DNA of 64,000 nt from Lachnoclostridium sp. UBA1308 (GTDB lineage Bacteria; Bacillota; Clostridia; Lachnospirales; Lachnospiraceae): positions 64,777-128,776 of the forward strand of contig DBTU01000023.1 in NCBI GenBank assembly GCA_002307215.1, written 5' to 3'. This document shows positions 44,028 to 51,812 of the stretch, piece after piece. The stretch's first letter is position 1. Each line of letters opens with the position of its first letter. The notes under the pieces were generated by a model that worked only from the letters and a program-made list of their open reading frames with translations, did not search any database and was not told the origin of the DNA. Both the position numbers and the translations under genes were made by a program.

Positions 44028-45539
44028 ATGGAACAATTGAATAAGGTTCTTCCTGTAAATCAGGAAGAAAGCGAGGCTGCGGCCGGTGCGAGGGAAAGTG
44101 AGCACCTACTGCTTGATAAAGTGCATCAAAAATTCGGATTTTACGGTGGAATCAGCCTGGTTTTCGGTGGAGGTTTTGCATTTTTGTTTTATAAGTCATG
44201 GTTAGGGTTAAATGTTCTGGGATTTTCAGTCTTGATTTTAGGTTTGCTTTATATGACGATGAAAAAGCTATCTGTACCGGTTAAAAAGGGTACATGGGTT
44301 TATGCGACGGGGGTTGTGTTGCTGGGGATATCCACTTGTGTAACAGCCAGTAGCATATTGCAATTACTCAATATACTTGGTATTCTTTTTCTGTTGGATC
44401 TACTACTGCTGCACCAATTCTATGATGACAGGGGTTGGGAATTTGTTAAGCATACGGGAAAAATGTTTGGTATGATATTTTACAGTATCGCTTGCCTTGG
44501 CATGCCTTTTATTGATGGAATTAATTATCTGAAGCGTACCAAGTATCTTAAGAATGATTTGCTAAGGAATATTCTACTGGGAATTATCGTTTCAGTTCCG
44601 CTGCTTCTCATCATAACAGCACTTCTTTCGGAGGCGGATTTGATTTTCGGAGAGTATACAGGAAAGATATTTGATTTTATTTTCTCGGCGGATATCTTTT
44701 ATATCGGTATCATGATTATTTTTGGCTTCTTCGCCTGTTACTGCATTTTGTGCGGAGCACTGTATAAGGCAGGGTCACAGGAGAGAAGCGCATTTTCGAA
44801 GGCTGATTCAACCATTGGGGTGACCATTATGGTCATATTGTGTTTGATCTATGTATTGTTTTGTGGGATTCAATTCGCCTATCTTTTTACGGATGGCTTG
44901 TTTGTACTTCCGTCACAGTTTACCTTCGCTGAGTATGCACGTAAGGGCTTCTTTGAACTACTCGCTGTAACTATAATAAATATTGGAATTATGATTTTGT
45001 CCAATACTATTTTTCGGGAAAGTAAGCTACTTCGCCTACTTGTGACCTTCATGACTGCATGCACCTATATCATGATTGCCTCAGCGACATATCGGATGCT
45101 ACTATATATAGGCGCTTACCATCTGACTTTTCTCAGGTTGTTTGTACTACTTACTTTATTAATAGATGCGTTTGTTTTGGCCGGCATCATCATCTTACAA
45201 TATAAAAAGAATTTCCCTTTATTTCAGTATTGCATTTTGGTGATATCCGTATGCTATATCGGGTTTGCCTTCACGAAACCCGACTATTATATTGCCTCTT
45301 ATCTGAAAGATCAAAATGAAATGCTGACAACTGAGGATGTGGATTATCTGACAAAGGAACTATCCCTTGATGCGGCACCGGTGGTTCTTTCCCTAATCAA
45401 TGATTCGGAAAGTTGGACAGGGTCAGCACAGGACTATTATGATAGAATTATCATTGCCAAAAAGCATAACGGTATCAGGAATTTTAATTATTCGAATGAT
45501 ACTGCAGCCAAAGCTGCAGAGAAATATGTAAAACAATAA
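44028..45539 (+). CDS. DUF4173-type polytopic membrane protein
   Basis: A 503-residue protein with about 10-11 membrane helices. The conserved FAEYARKGFFELLAVTIIN segment (about residues 303-321) is the DUF4173/DUF4153 hallmark. The N-terminal 40 residues are hydrophilic, and the C-terminal 70 residues are soluble (with LTKELSLDAAPVVLSLI). It follows the XRE gene by 29 bp with GGGAGG and likely shares the transcript. The biochemical role is unknown. Confidence 0.9.
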   Translation: MEQLNKVLPVNQEESEAAAGARESEHLLLDKVHQKFGFYGGISLVFGGGFAFLFYKSWLGLNVLGFSVLILGLLYMTMKKLSVPVKKGTWVYATGVVLLGISTCVTASSILQLLNILGILFLLDLLLLHQFYDDRGWEFVKHTGKMFGMIFYSIACLGMPFIDGINYLKRTKYLKNDLLRNILLGIIVSVPLLLIITALLSEADLIFGEYTGKIFDFIFSADIFYIGIMIIFGFFACYCILCGALYKAGSQERSAFSKADSTIGVTIMVILCLIYVLFCGIQFAYLFTDGLFVLPSQFTFAEYARKGFFELLAVTIINIGIMILSNTIFRESKLLRLLVTFMTACTYIMIASATYRMLLYIGAYHLTFLRLFVLLTLLIDAFVLAGIIILQYKKNFPLFQYCILVISVCYIGFAFTKPDYYIASYLKDQNEMLTTEDVDYLTKELSLDAAPVVLSLINDSESWTGSAQDYYDRIIIAKKHNGIRNFNYSNDTAAKAAEKYVKQ

Positions 45540-45607
45540 AGACTAAAGTCCTTTCATGCCTATAGATTATTAAAATAGGCTATAGATTATTAAAATTAAC
45601 ATTATCG

Positions 45608-45635
45608 TTTGAAATTACCAAAAATGTGGTATAAT
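45608..45635 (+). promoter_or_regulatory. Extended -10 promoter of the glycosyltransferase operon
   Basis: TGGTATAAT (extended -10, TATAAT at 45630-45635) with a TTTGAA -35 (45608-45613) at 16 bp. Transcription would begin near 45642, inside the outer stem of the leader structure. Confidence 0.65.
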
Positions 45636-45639
45636 CGTG

Positions 45640-45727
45640 ATAAGCGAAGAGCCGACAGACTTAACGCCCATGGAAGCGTTCCTACTTCCGATGGGCGTTA
45701 AGTCTGTACTGCACGAGCAACGCTTAT
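45640..45727 (+). promoter_or_regulatory. Large leader hairpin before the glycosyltransferase genes
   Basis: A 17-bp perfect stem, ACAGACTTAACGCCCAT (45655-45671) with ATGGGCGTTAAGTCTGT (45691-45707), is extended inward by GGAAG/CTTCC. Outside it ATAAGCG (45640-45646) pairs with CGCTTAT (45721-45727). The ribosome site GGAAGGA follows directly. It has no T-run, so a role in mRNA stability or translation control is more likely than termination. Confidence 0.75.
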
Positions 45728-45742
45728 TGGAAGGAATAATAT

Positions 45743-46684
45743 ATGGAGCAAGCACAAAACAAACAGGATTACTCAATCGATGTTATCATTCCGGTCTATC
45801 ATCCGGATGAAAAACTGAACCGGCTGTTAATTATGCTGTACAAGCAGACAATTAAGCCAAATCGCGTCATGATATTACTGACACAGGAACGGGAGGGACA
45901 GGAGCAATCACTGCCTGAAATCGAAGGAAGTAATATTACCGTAATTCCGATTATGAAAGACAGCTTTGATCATGGAGGCACCAGAAAATATGGAGCAACT
46001 TTATCTGATACCGAAATTCTTATGTTTATGACGCAGGATGCAGTGCCTGTTGATGAGCTATTAATAGAGAAGCTTTTAGAGCCCTATGGAGATTCGCTTG
46101 TGACGGCCACTTATGCCAGGCAGCTGGCGGGCGAAAAGACGGACTATGTGGAACGATATATCCGTAATTTCAACTACCCCAAGAGTAGCAGAGTAAAGTC
46201 ACTGGAGAATCTTGAGGAAATGGGGATTAAGACCTTCTTTTGCTCCGATGTATGTGCAACTTATAGAAAGTCCGCTTACGTGGAGCTGGGAGGATTTGTG
46301 GACAAGACCATTTTCAATGAAGATATGATTATGGCTGCAGGCATGGTCAGGGCAGGTTATAAAATTGCTTACGCGGCAGAAGCGATGGTAATTCATTCGC
46401 ATACTTATTCTTATCTACAGCAATTTACCAGAAATTTTGATCTTGGGGTATCTCATAATCAATTTCCGGAAGTGTTTTATGGAATTAAATCAGAATCAGA
46501 AGGAATCAAGCTGGTGAAAAGCACTGCGGATTATTTGATTAAGAAGAAAAAATATAATAGGTTACCCGACCTGATATTAAATAGTGGTTTTAAATTTATG
46601 GGTTATCAACTGGGAAAAAGATATGATTTACTGCCCAAGAGTCTTGTAAAGCACTTCAGTATGAATAAATCCTATTGGAATTGA
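45743..46684 (+). CDS. GT2-family glycosyltransferase (rhamnosyltransferase-like)
   Basis: A 313-residue GT2 enzyme. The start reads DVIIPVYHPDEKL; HGGTRKYGA and MFMTQDAVP carry the nucleotide-sugar and metal-binding parts; GGFVDKTIFNEDMIMAAG holds the acceptor-side ED motif. The pattern resembles the wall-polysaccharide rhamnosyltransferases. It follows the leader hairpin at 45640, and a second GT2 gene follows after 57 bp, so the two probably act in the same polysaccharide pathway. Sugar unknown. Confidence 0.9.
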   Translation: MEQAQNKQDYSIDVIIPVYHPDEKLNRLLIMLYKQTIKPNRVMILLTQEREGQEQSLPEIEGSNITVIPIMKDSFDHGGTRKYGATLSDTEILMFMTQDAVPVDELLIEKLLEPYGDSLVTATYARQLAGEKTDYVERYIRNFNYPKSSRVKSLENLEEMGIKTFFCSDVCATYRKSAYVELGGFVDKTIFNEDMIMAAGMVRAGYKIAYAAEAMVIHSHTYSYLQQFTRNFDLGVSHNQFPEVFYGIKSESEGIKLVKSTADYLIKKKKYNRLPDLILNSGFKFMGYQLGKRYDLLPKSLVKHFSMNKSYWN

Positions 46685-46741
46685 TATGTGGCTACAGTTC
46701 AGGCGGTTCAAGAAATACAAAAATGATGGAGAAATGAAATC

Positions 46742-47671
46742 ATGAGTACAGTGGCGATTATTATGACAACCTATAACGGAGAACAATATGTGGAGGCTCA
46801 GATTGATTCTATTCTTGACTCCTCCTATCAGGATTTTGAACTGTTTATCTATGATGATGGGTCAAAGGATCAGACCATAGCGATGATAAGACGCTATGAG
46901 AAGGAGTATCCCTTAAAGGTTCATATAGTTCAGAATGAAGACAATCTGGGGGTAAGCAGGAATTTTTTGCAAGCACTGGGTAAAACAACGATGGATTATG
47001 TGATGTTCTGCGACCAGGATGACGTATGGAAGGTAAATAAAATCGCATTAACCTTAAAAAGAATGAGGCATATGGAGGGACAAAGTGGAAAAGACATTCC
47101 GCTGGCTGTGTTTACGGATGCTAATGTTGTAGATAAGGATTTAAACGAAATGCACTGTTCTTTCTTTTGCTCGAATCACCTGAATCCGAGAAAAACCGAC
47201 CTAGCGCATCTTTTAATGGAAAATAAGCTGATTGGTTGTACAGTCATGGTGAATGCTGCACTACGCAAAATTCTTCGTAGCAATCAATATCCGGAAAGAG
47301 AAAAGTATCATGACATTTGGGTTGCGCTGATAGCTGCATCATTTGGCAGAATTGGCTTTATCAATGAAAGAACGCTATTATACCGCCAGCATGAAGGGAA
47401 CTTGGTTGGAGGCACCAGTTTCTCATCATATTTTAGAAACCGTTTAAAGTTCCTTCAAAAACAAAAGGCTACGATAGTTGCGCTTGAGTCTCAAGCCGAA
47501 GAGTTTCTGACTCTATACGGAGAAATCCTTGCCGAGGAGAAAAGAACGATCATTGAGACCTTTATTAAGCTACCTGAGGCCGGCTTTTGTCAAAGAAGAT
47601 ACCTGCTTTTGAAAATGGGATATCTTAAGTCAGGTTTGGTAAGAAATGCAGGCCTTTTTATCATTATTTAG
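46742..47671 (+). CDS. GT2-family glycosyltransferase
   Basis: A 309-residue GT2 enzyme. MTTYNGEQYVEAQI, IYDDGSKDQT and FCDQDDVWK (the DQDD donor site) are conserved; HDIWVALIAASFG and LYRQHEGN match the C-terminal end of O-antigen/capsular sugar transferases of the rhamnan type. The gene is downstream of a rhamnosyltransferase-like GT2 gene and likely co-transcribed. It has no membrane helix. Acceptor and sugar are unknown. Confidence 0.9.
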   Translation: MSTVAIIMTTYNGEQYVEAQIDSILDSSYQDFELFIYDDGSKDQTIAMIRRYEKEYPLKVHIVQNEDNLGVSRNFLQALGKTTMDYVMFCDQDDVWKVNKIALTLKRMRHMEGQSGKDIPLAVFTDANVVDKDLNEMHCSFFCSNHLNPRKTDLAHLLMENKLIGCTVMVNAALRKILRSNQYPEREKYHDIWVALIAASFGRIGFINERTLLYRQHEGNLVGGTSFSSYFRNRLKFLQKQKATIVALESQAEEFLTLYGEILAEEKRTIIETFIKLPEAGFCQRRYLLLKMGYLKSGLVRNAGLFIII

Positions 47672-47785
47672 GAGCTGGTTAACGCATAATGCGAGTGATA
47701 GCTGGCCCTTGAATTTTGTATTATTATACAGAGGCAGAAGAGAGAAAATCGGTTCTATTTAATACAAATAGCCTGTCCCCGATAC

Positions 47786-47814
47786 TTGACAAATAGAAAT
47801 GTTGCTGATACAAT
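47786..47814 (+). promoter_or_regulatory. Sigma-A promoter of ilvN-ilvC
   Basis: TTGACA (47786-47791) and TACAAT (47809-47814) are 17 bp apart. Transcription should start near 47821, leaving a leader of about 130 bases before ilvN. Confidence 0.85.
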
Positions 47815-47853
47815 TACTTAAAACTTAATAATAATACTTTTTTACAGCAACAG

Positions 47854-47894
47854 AAGCCCCATTGCAGAGTGTCCTGTGGTGCCGGGCTTTTTCT
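47854..47894 (+). terminator. Terminator-like hairpin in the ilvN leader, possible attenuator
   Basis: AAGCCC (47854-47859) pairs with GGGCTT (47884-47889), and CAGG/CCTG-like inner pairs are possible; TTTTTCTT follows. It is between the promoter and the first gene, so it may reduce read-through. No leader peptide with branched-chain codons and no complete T-box is visible after the start of transcription. Confidence 0.55.
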
Positions 47895-47951
47895 TATAGC
47901 CTATGACACGATTACAGCACTTACGTGCCTGGATAGGGAGAGGAGTATGCT

Positions 47952-48458
47952 ATGAAGAGATTGGTATTATCAATTCTTGTAGATAATACTGCCGGTGTAC
48001 TTAGCCGGGTGGCAGGTTTATTTAGCAGAAGAGGTTATAACATCGATAGCTTAACAGTAGGGGAAAGCCAAGATCCTGAGATATCAAGAATGACTATTTT
48101 AGCTCATGGCGATGATCAGATACTGGAGCAGATCAGAAAGCAGTTACTGAAGCTGGAAGATGTAATCGAGATAAAGGAACTTGTTTCCGGTGAATCAGTA
48201 ACACGAGAGCTTATTCTGGTTAAGGTAAATGCAACGGAAAAGGATCGTATTGCAATCATTTCTATAGCAGATATATTCAGGGCAAAGATTGTAGATGTTG
48301 CAATTGATTCACTAATGATTGAACTTACTGGCAATCAGGATAAAATCAATGCCTTTATTAAGCTTTTGGGACAATACAGCATCAAAGAACTGGTTCGCAC
48401 CGGAATAACCGGACTTACCAGAGGCACAGGAGATTTATCGGATTATATCGATGATTGA
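47952..48458 (+). CDS. ilvN: Acetolactate synthase small (regulatory) subunit
   Basis: A 168-residue protein with an N-terminal ACT domain (VLSILVDNTAGVLSRVAGLFSRRGYNIDSLTVG) and a C-terminal subdomain (LILVKVNATEKDR and following). It binds valine and regulates the acetolactate synthase large subunit, which is encoded elsewhere. GAGGAG precedes the ATG. It is followed closely by ilvC, so it is part of branched-chain amino-acid synthesis. Confidence 0.95.
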   Translation: MKRLVLSILVDNTAGVLSRVAGLFSRRGYNIDSLTVGESQDPEISRMTILAHGDDQILEQIRKQLLKLEDVIEIKELVSGESVTRELILVKVNATEKDRIAIISIADIFRAKIVDVAIDSLMIELTGNQDKINAFIKLLGQYSIKELVRTGITGLTRGTGDLSDYIDD

Positions 48459-48514
48459 TATTATGGTAAACAATGGAGGAGAAATCCCCCATAAATAAAA
48501 GGAGGATAATTAAA

Positions 48515-49525
48515 ATGGCAAAGATTTTTTATCAACAGGACTGTAATTTATCACTATTAGAGGGAAAGACAATTGCTGTTATCGGCTATGGCAGCCAGGG
48601 ACATGCACATGCATTAAATGCAAAGGAATCAGGCGCAAATGTTATCATCGGTCTTTATGAGGGAAGCAAATCTTGGGCAAAGGCTGAAGCTGCAGGATTT
48701 AAAGTATATACAGCAGCAGAAGCTGCTAAGAAAGCAGACATTATCATGATTCTCATTAATGATGAGAAGCAGTCTAAGATGTACAAAGAGTCCATTGCTC
48801 CTAATTTAGTAGCCGGAAATGCTTTGATGTTCGCTCATGGTTTTGCAATTCATTTTGGACAGATTATTCCTCCTACAGATGTTGATGTATTAATGATTGC
48901 ACCTAAGGGACCCGGACATACAGTAAGAAGCCAGTATCAGGAGGGACGTGGTGTTCCTTGTCTTATCGCTGTTCATCAGAATGCGACCGGTAAAGCTCAT
49001 GAATTAGGTCTTGCATATTCACTGGCTATCGGTGGCGCAAGAGCCGGTGTGCTTCAGACAACCTTTAGAGAAGAGACAGAGACAGACCTCTTCGGCGAGC
49101 AGGCAGTTCTTTGCGGTGGTGTTACAGCACTTATGAAGGCTGGTTTTGAGACATTGGTAGAAGCCGGTTATGAGCCTGAGAGTGCTTATTTCGAATGTAT
49201 CCATGAGATGAAGTTAATTGTTGACTTGGTAAACGAGAGTGGATTTGCCGGAATGAGATATTCCATCTCCAATACAGCAGAATATGGCGATTATATTACT
49301 CAGTCAAAGATTATCACATCTGAAACCAAGAAGACTATGAAGAAGATTCTTACCGATATTCAGGATGGTACCTTTGCACGTAATTGGTTGCTTGAGAATC
49401 AGGTTGGATGTCCTAACTTCAACGCAATGAGAAGAATTGAATCTGGGCATCAGTTAGAGAAGGTTGGAGCAGAACTTCGTCAGATGATGAGCTGGACTAA
49501 CAAATCAAAGTTAATTAATAACTAA
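48515..49525 (+). CDS. ilvC: Ketol-acid reductoisomerase
   Basis: A 336-residue class I enzyme. The Rossmann NADPH-binding motif is GYGSQGHAHALN (about residues 25-36), and the acidic catalytic residues are in ETETDLFGEQAVLCGG and YFECIHEMKLIVDL. It converts acetolactate and acetohydroxybutyrate to the dihydroxy acids of valine, leucine and isoleucine synthesis. An in-frame ATG 42 bp upstream is not preferred, since AAAGGAGG precedes the ATG at 48515. A terminator follows. Confidence 0.97.
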   Translation: MAKIFYQQDCNLSLLEGKTIAVIGYGSQGHAHALNAKESGANVIIGLYEGSKSWAKAEAAGFKVYTAAEAAKKADIIMILINDEKQSKMYKESIAPNLVAGNALMFAHGFAIHFGQIIPPTDVDVLMIAPKGPGHTVRSQYQEGRGVPCLIAVHQNATGKAHELGLAYSLAIGGARAGVLQTTFREETETDLFGEQAVLCGGVTALMKAGFETLVEAGYEPESAYFECIHEMKLIVDLVNESGFAGMRYSISNTAEYGDYITQSKIITSETKKTMKKILTDIQDGTFARNWLLENQVGCPNFNAMRRIESGHQLEKVGAELRQMMSWTNKSKLINN

Positions 49526-49540
49526 TAAAATGGTAGCATA

Positions 49541-49580
49541 AAAAATACTCATCATCCCAAAAGGTTGATGAGTATTTTTA
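49541..49580 (+). terminator. Terminator after ilvC
   Basis: AAATACTCATCA and TGATGAGTATTT form a 12-bp stem around TCCCAAAAGGT-like loop, followed by TTATG. It separates ilvC from the convergent larE. Confidence 0.88.
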
Positions 49581-49604
49581 TGTTATAAAGCCCTATACCG
49601 ATAA

Positions 49605-50456
49605 TTAATCTCTGTTGGAGATTCCTTTTCCATAGCTTAGTTCTGAGGAACTTAAGGTTTCGTTCATGCTTCCGGTACGATAGCCCTTTAAATCGAGCGA
49701 TACATAGATGAATCCGATTTTTCGAAACTCTTCATATACTTTGTTACGGATCTTGGGGTCAAGCATTAGAGCGAATCCGGCTTCATCAGTTTCAATCCGG
49801 GCAAGCTTTTCGTGGAAACGAACGCGTAGCTGCCAAAATCCTAGATCGAGTAAAAACTGCTCAGCCTTATCAATCATTATCAGACGCTCCGGCGTGATAC
49901 TTTCACCATATGGAAAACGAGAAGCGAGGCAGGCAAAGGAAGGCTTGTTCCAGGTAGGTAGCCCATACTCCTTAGAAAGTATGCGGATTTCATCCTTTGT
50001 AAATCCAACCTGTCTGAGAGGACTATAGATTTCAAGCTCCTTCACGGCAATCAGTCCCGGGCGGTAATCACCGTTGTCATCGCTGTTAGAGGCTTCCAAT
50101 ACAGCATCAATTCCTTTACTTTTGGCCAAATTTCTAATCTTTGTAAATAATTCTGTTTTACAAAGGTAACATCTGTTTTTTGGATTTTCGGAAAATCCGT
50201 CTAACTCCAATTCTTCAGAATCAAGCACAAAATGTTCGATACCGAGGCTTTCGGAATAATTCTTTGCCTGTGTTAATTCCCGTCCCGGAAAACTGAGGGA
50301 ACGGGCAGTAATGGCAATTACATTGGAGCCTAGAGCTTCCTTTGCGGCATATAGCAAAAAGGTGGAATCTACACCACCCGAGAAGGCAACAGCGGCCTGC
50401 TTAAGACTTTTTAACTGTTCAATAAGTCTGTTGTATTTTTCCTGTAATAGTTCCAT
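49605..50456 (-). CDS. larE: ATP-dependent sacrificial sulfur transferase LarE
   Basis: A 283-residue PP-loop enzyme. The ATP-binding SGGVDS is at residues 26-31, and the sulfur-donating cysteine appears as Cys176 in KPSFACLASRFPYG, the same number as the sacrificial Cys of the Lactobacillus enzyme. CYLCK near 96-100 is also conserved. In the lar pathway it thiolates the nickel-pincer precursor used by lactate racemase and related enzymes. larB, larC and larA are not in the window, so it may serve a nickel-pincer protein encoded elsewhere. AGGAG precedes the ATG. Confidence 0.93.
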   Translation of the reverse strand: MELLQEKYNRLIEQLKSLKQAAVAFSGGVDSTFLLYAAKEALGSNVIAITARSLSFPGRELTQAKNYSESLGIEHFVLDSEELELDGFSENPKNRCYLCKTELFTKIRNLAKSKGIDAVLEASNSDDNGDYRPGLIAVKELEIYSPLRQVGFTKDEIRILSKEYGLPTWNKPSFACLASRFPYGESITPERLIMIDKAEQFLLDLGFWQLRVRFHEKLARIETDEAGFALMLDPKIRNKVYEEFRKIGFIYVSLDLKGYRTGSMNETLSSSELSYGKGISNRD

Positions 50457-50692
50457 GATGAAACTCCTTTCAACAGTTAAGTATCAAGTGTACTGTCTCA
50501 GTGCACTAGTTATATTAGTGATAGTATAGAAATCATATCGACTTAATATGAAGATTATATAGGTGAAAAGTTGTTTTGTCAACAACCCGGAGCATATGTT
50601 ATAATATTTTCATTCAGACTTTCAGGCTATAATTGACGCAAATTGAGTTCTGAAATTAATACATACTTCATAATCAGAAGAAGGAGAAAATC

Positions 50693-51304
50693 ATGCCACA
50701 GATTAATACGCTAATATTTGATATAGGCAATGTACTTGTTGATTTTAGATGGAAAGAATATTTGGAGGACTGCGGATATACGGGTGAGACACTCCAAAGG
50801 GTTAGTCGCGCTACCGTGATGAATCTGCTCTGGGTAAGATGGAATCGCGGCGATATTGAAGTGGAGGAGATGATTGAACAATGCTGCAAGCAGGAACCGG
50901 AAGCAGAAAAGGAAATCCGAAGGCTCTTTCAGAATTTGAATTGTCTTGTCAAGGAGTATGACTATTCGGAAGGATTTATTCGGTTGTTGAAACGAAACGG
51001 TTATAAAATATATGTTCTATCCAACTATCCGAAATATTTTTTTGAACTTGATAAAGATCACTTTAGGTTCCTTCCTTATATGGATGGTGGAGTCATATCC
51101 TATGAAATCAACCGTAATAAGCCTGAGCCTGAAATATATGAAACCTTGATCAATAAATATCACATTAATCCGAAGGAAGCAGTCTTTTTGGATGATTTGG
51201 AGGAGAATCTTGCAGCAGCCGAACCATTTGGCTTTCATACCATACAGGTTAAGTCCTATGACCAAATGTTGCAGGAGTTACATAAGCTTCAGATCATAAT
51301 ATAG
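50693..51304 (+). CDS. HAD-superfamily hydrolase (YihX-like)
   Basis: A 203-residue HAD phosphatase. Motif I reads FDIGNVLVDF (the second Asp is Gly, as in the YihX-type glucose-1-phosphatase subgroup), motif II VLSNYPK, motif III Lys near NKPEPEIY and motif IV FLDDLEENLAAA. An alpha-helical cap sits between motifs I and II. AAGGAG precedes the ATG. The substrate is not predictable beyond small phosphorylated metabolites. The gene stands alone. Confidence 0.92.
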   Translation: MPQINTLIFDIGNVLVDFRWKEYLEDCGYTGETLQRVSRATVMNLLWVRWNRGDIEVEEMIEQCCKQEPEAEKEIRRLFQNLNCLVKEYDYSEGFIRLLKRNGYKIYVLSNYPKYFFELDKDHFRFLPYMDGGVISYEINRNKPEPEIYETLINKYHINPKEAVFLDDLEENLAAAEPFGFHTIQVKSYDQMLQELHKLQIII

Positions 51305-51451
51305 AGGATAAGAAGAAAGGACAGAGAAAATAAGTCGAGATGGAGAACCAGTCAATGTATACAGATAGGGAAAAATTTCTTTCTCGGTCTTGTCACTATC
51401 CTTGTTAGGCTGAACTGTAACAGAACGTGTTATAGGATTGAGTATATTGTA
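51305..51451. other. Spacer between the HAD gene and the ABC-F promoter
   Basis: About 150 bases with no convincing gene or terminator. The region from 51452 to 51812 is the attenuation leader described in the following entries. Confidence 0.4.
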
Positions 51452-51481
51452 TTGACATATGGGAGGAAGCACTGTTATAAT
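51452..51481 (+). promoter_or_regulatory. Sigma-A promoter of the ABC-F attenuation leader
   Basis: TTGACA (51452-51457) and TATAAT (51476-51481) with an 18-bp spacer. The transcript would begin near 51488 and carry a leader of about 325 bases. Confidence 0.85.
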
Positions 51482-51522
51482 CACTTCATAAATCCATTTA
51501 TAAAGGAAATGAGGTATCAGAA

Positions 51523-51543
51523 ATGTTGTTAATTACTTGCTAA
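51523..51543 (+). CDS. Six-codon leader peptide (MLLITC) before the ABC-F gene
   Basis: ATG TTG TTA ATT ACT TGC TAA with GAGG nine bases before the ATG. Short leader ORFs at which the ribosome stalls with drugs are a known feature of ABC-F resistance genes. The ribosome site lies in GGTATCAGA (51513-51521), which is exactly complementary to TCTGATACC (51649-51657) further down the leader. The ORF is too short to judge alone, so the evidence is its position and the complementary element. Confidence 0.65.
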   Translation: MLLITC

Positions 51544-51745
51544 TCAGACATCTGAATATACGATTAAAAAAGCCGATAAAGGCTCTCTTTTGTCGTGGCA
51601 GGAAATTATCATTCTATTTCAAGGCTAATTTACTAACTGGCCAACTCATCTGATACCAGGGGTTTTACCAGCCGGGCATGGCGAAAGCAGTGCTCCGGTT
51701 TATGAAACAATTTGGTTTCATCATAATATGAGCTATTTGAATTTT

Positions 51746-51785
51746 AGAATCACAGGAAGATAATTTCTTGTGATTCTTTTATTTT
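51746..51785 (+). terminator. Attenuator-terminator just before the ABC-F gene
   Basis: AGAATCACA (51746-51754) pairs with TGTGATTCT (51769-51777), continued by GAA/TTC, followed by TTTATTTT. It ends 27 bases before the gene. A smaller AGCC/GGCT hairpin with CTCTTTT lies earlier (51569-51590), and ATGAAAC/GTTTCAT (about 51703-51722) may form a competing structure. Confidence 0.85.
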
Positions 51786-51812
51786 AAAACCAACATAGAA
51801 GGAGTAAATGAT

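Noticed and set aside
47799..47825. Leader peptide MLLIQLLKT before ilvN
   Set aside because: Its Leu/Ile codons are attractive for attenuation, but the frame overlaps the spacer and -10 of a near-perfect promoter (TTGACA-17-TACAAT), so it would not be in the transcript, and it has no ribosome site.
47854..47894. T-box riboswitch before ilvN
   Set aside because: A GTGGTGCCGGGC-like string recalls the T-box sequence, but the leader after the promoter is only about 130 bases and the specifier region is not visible.
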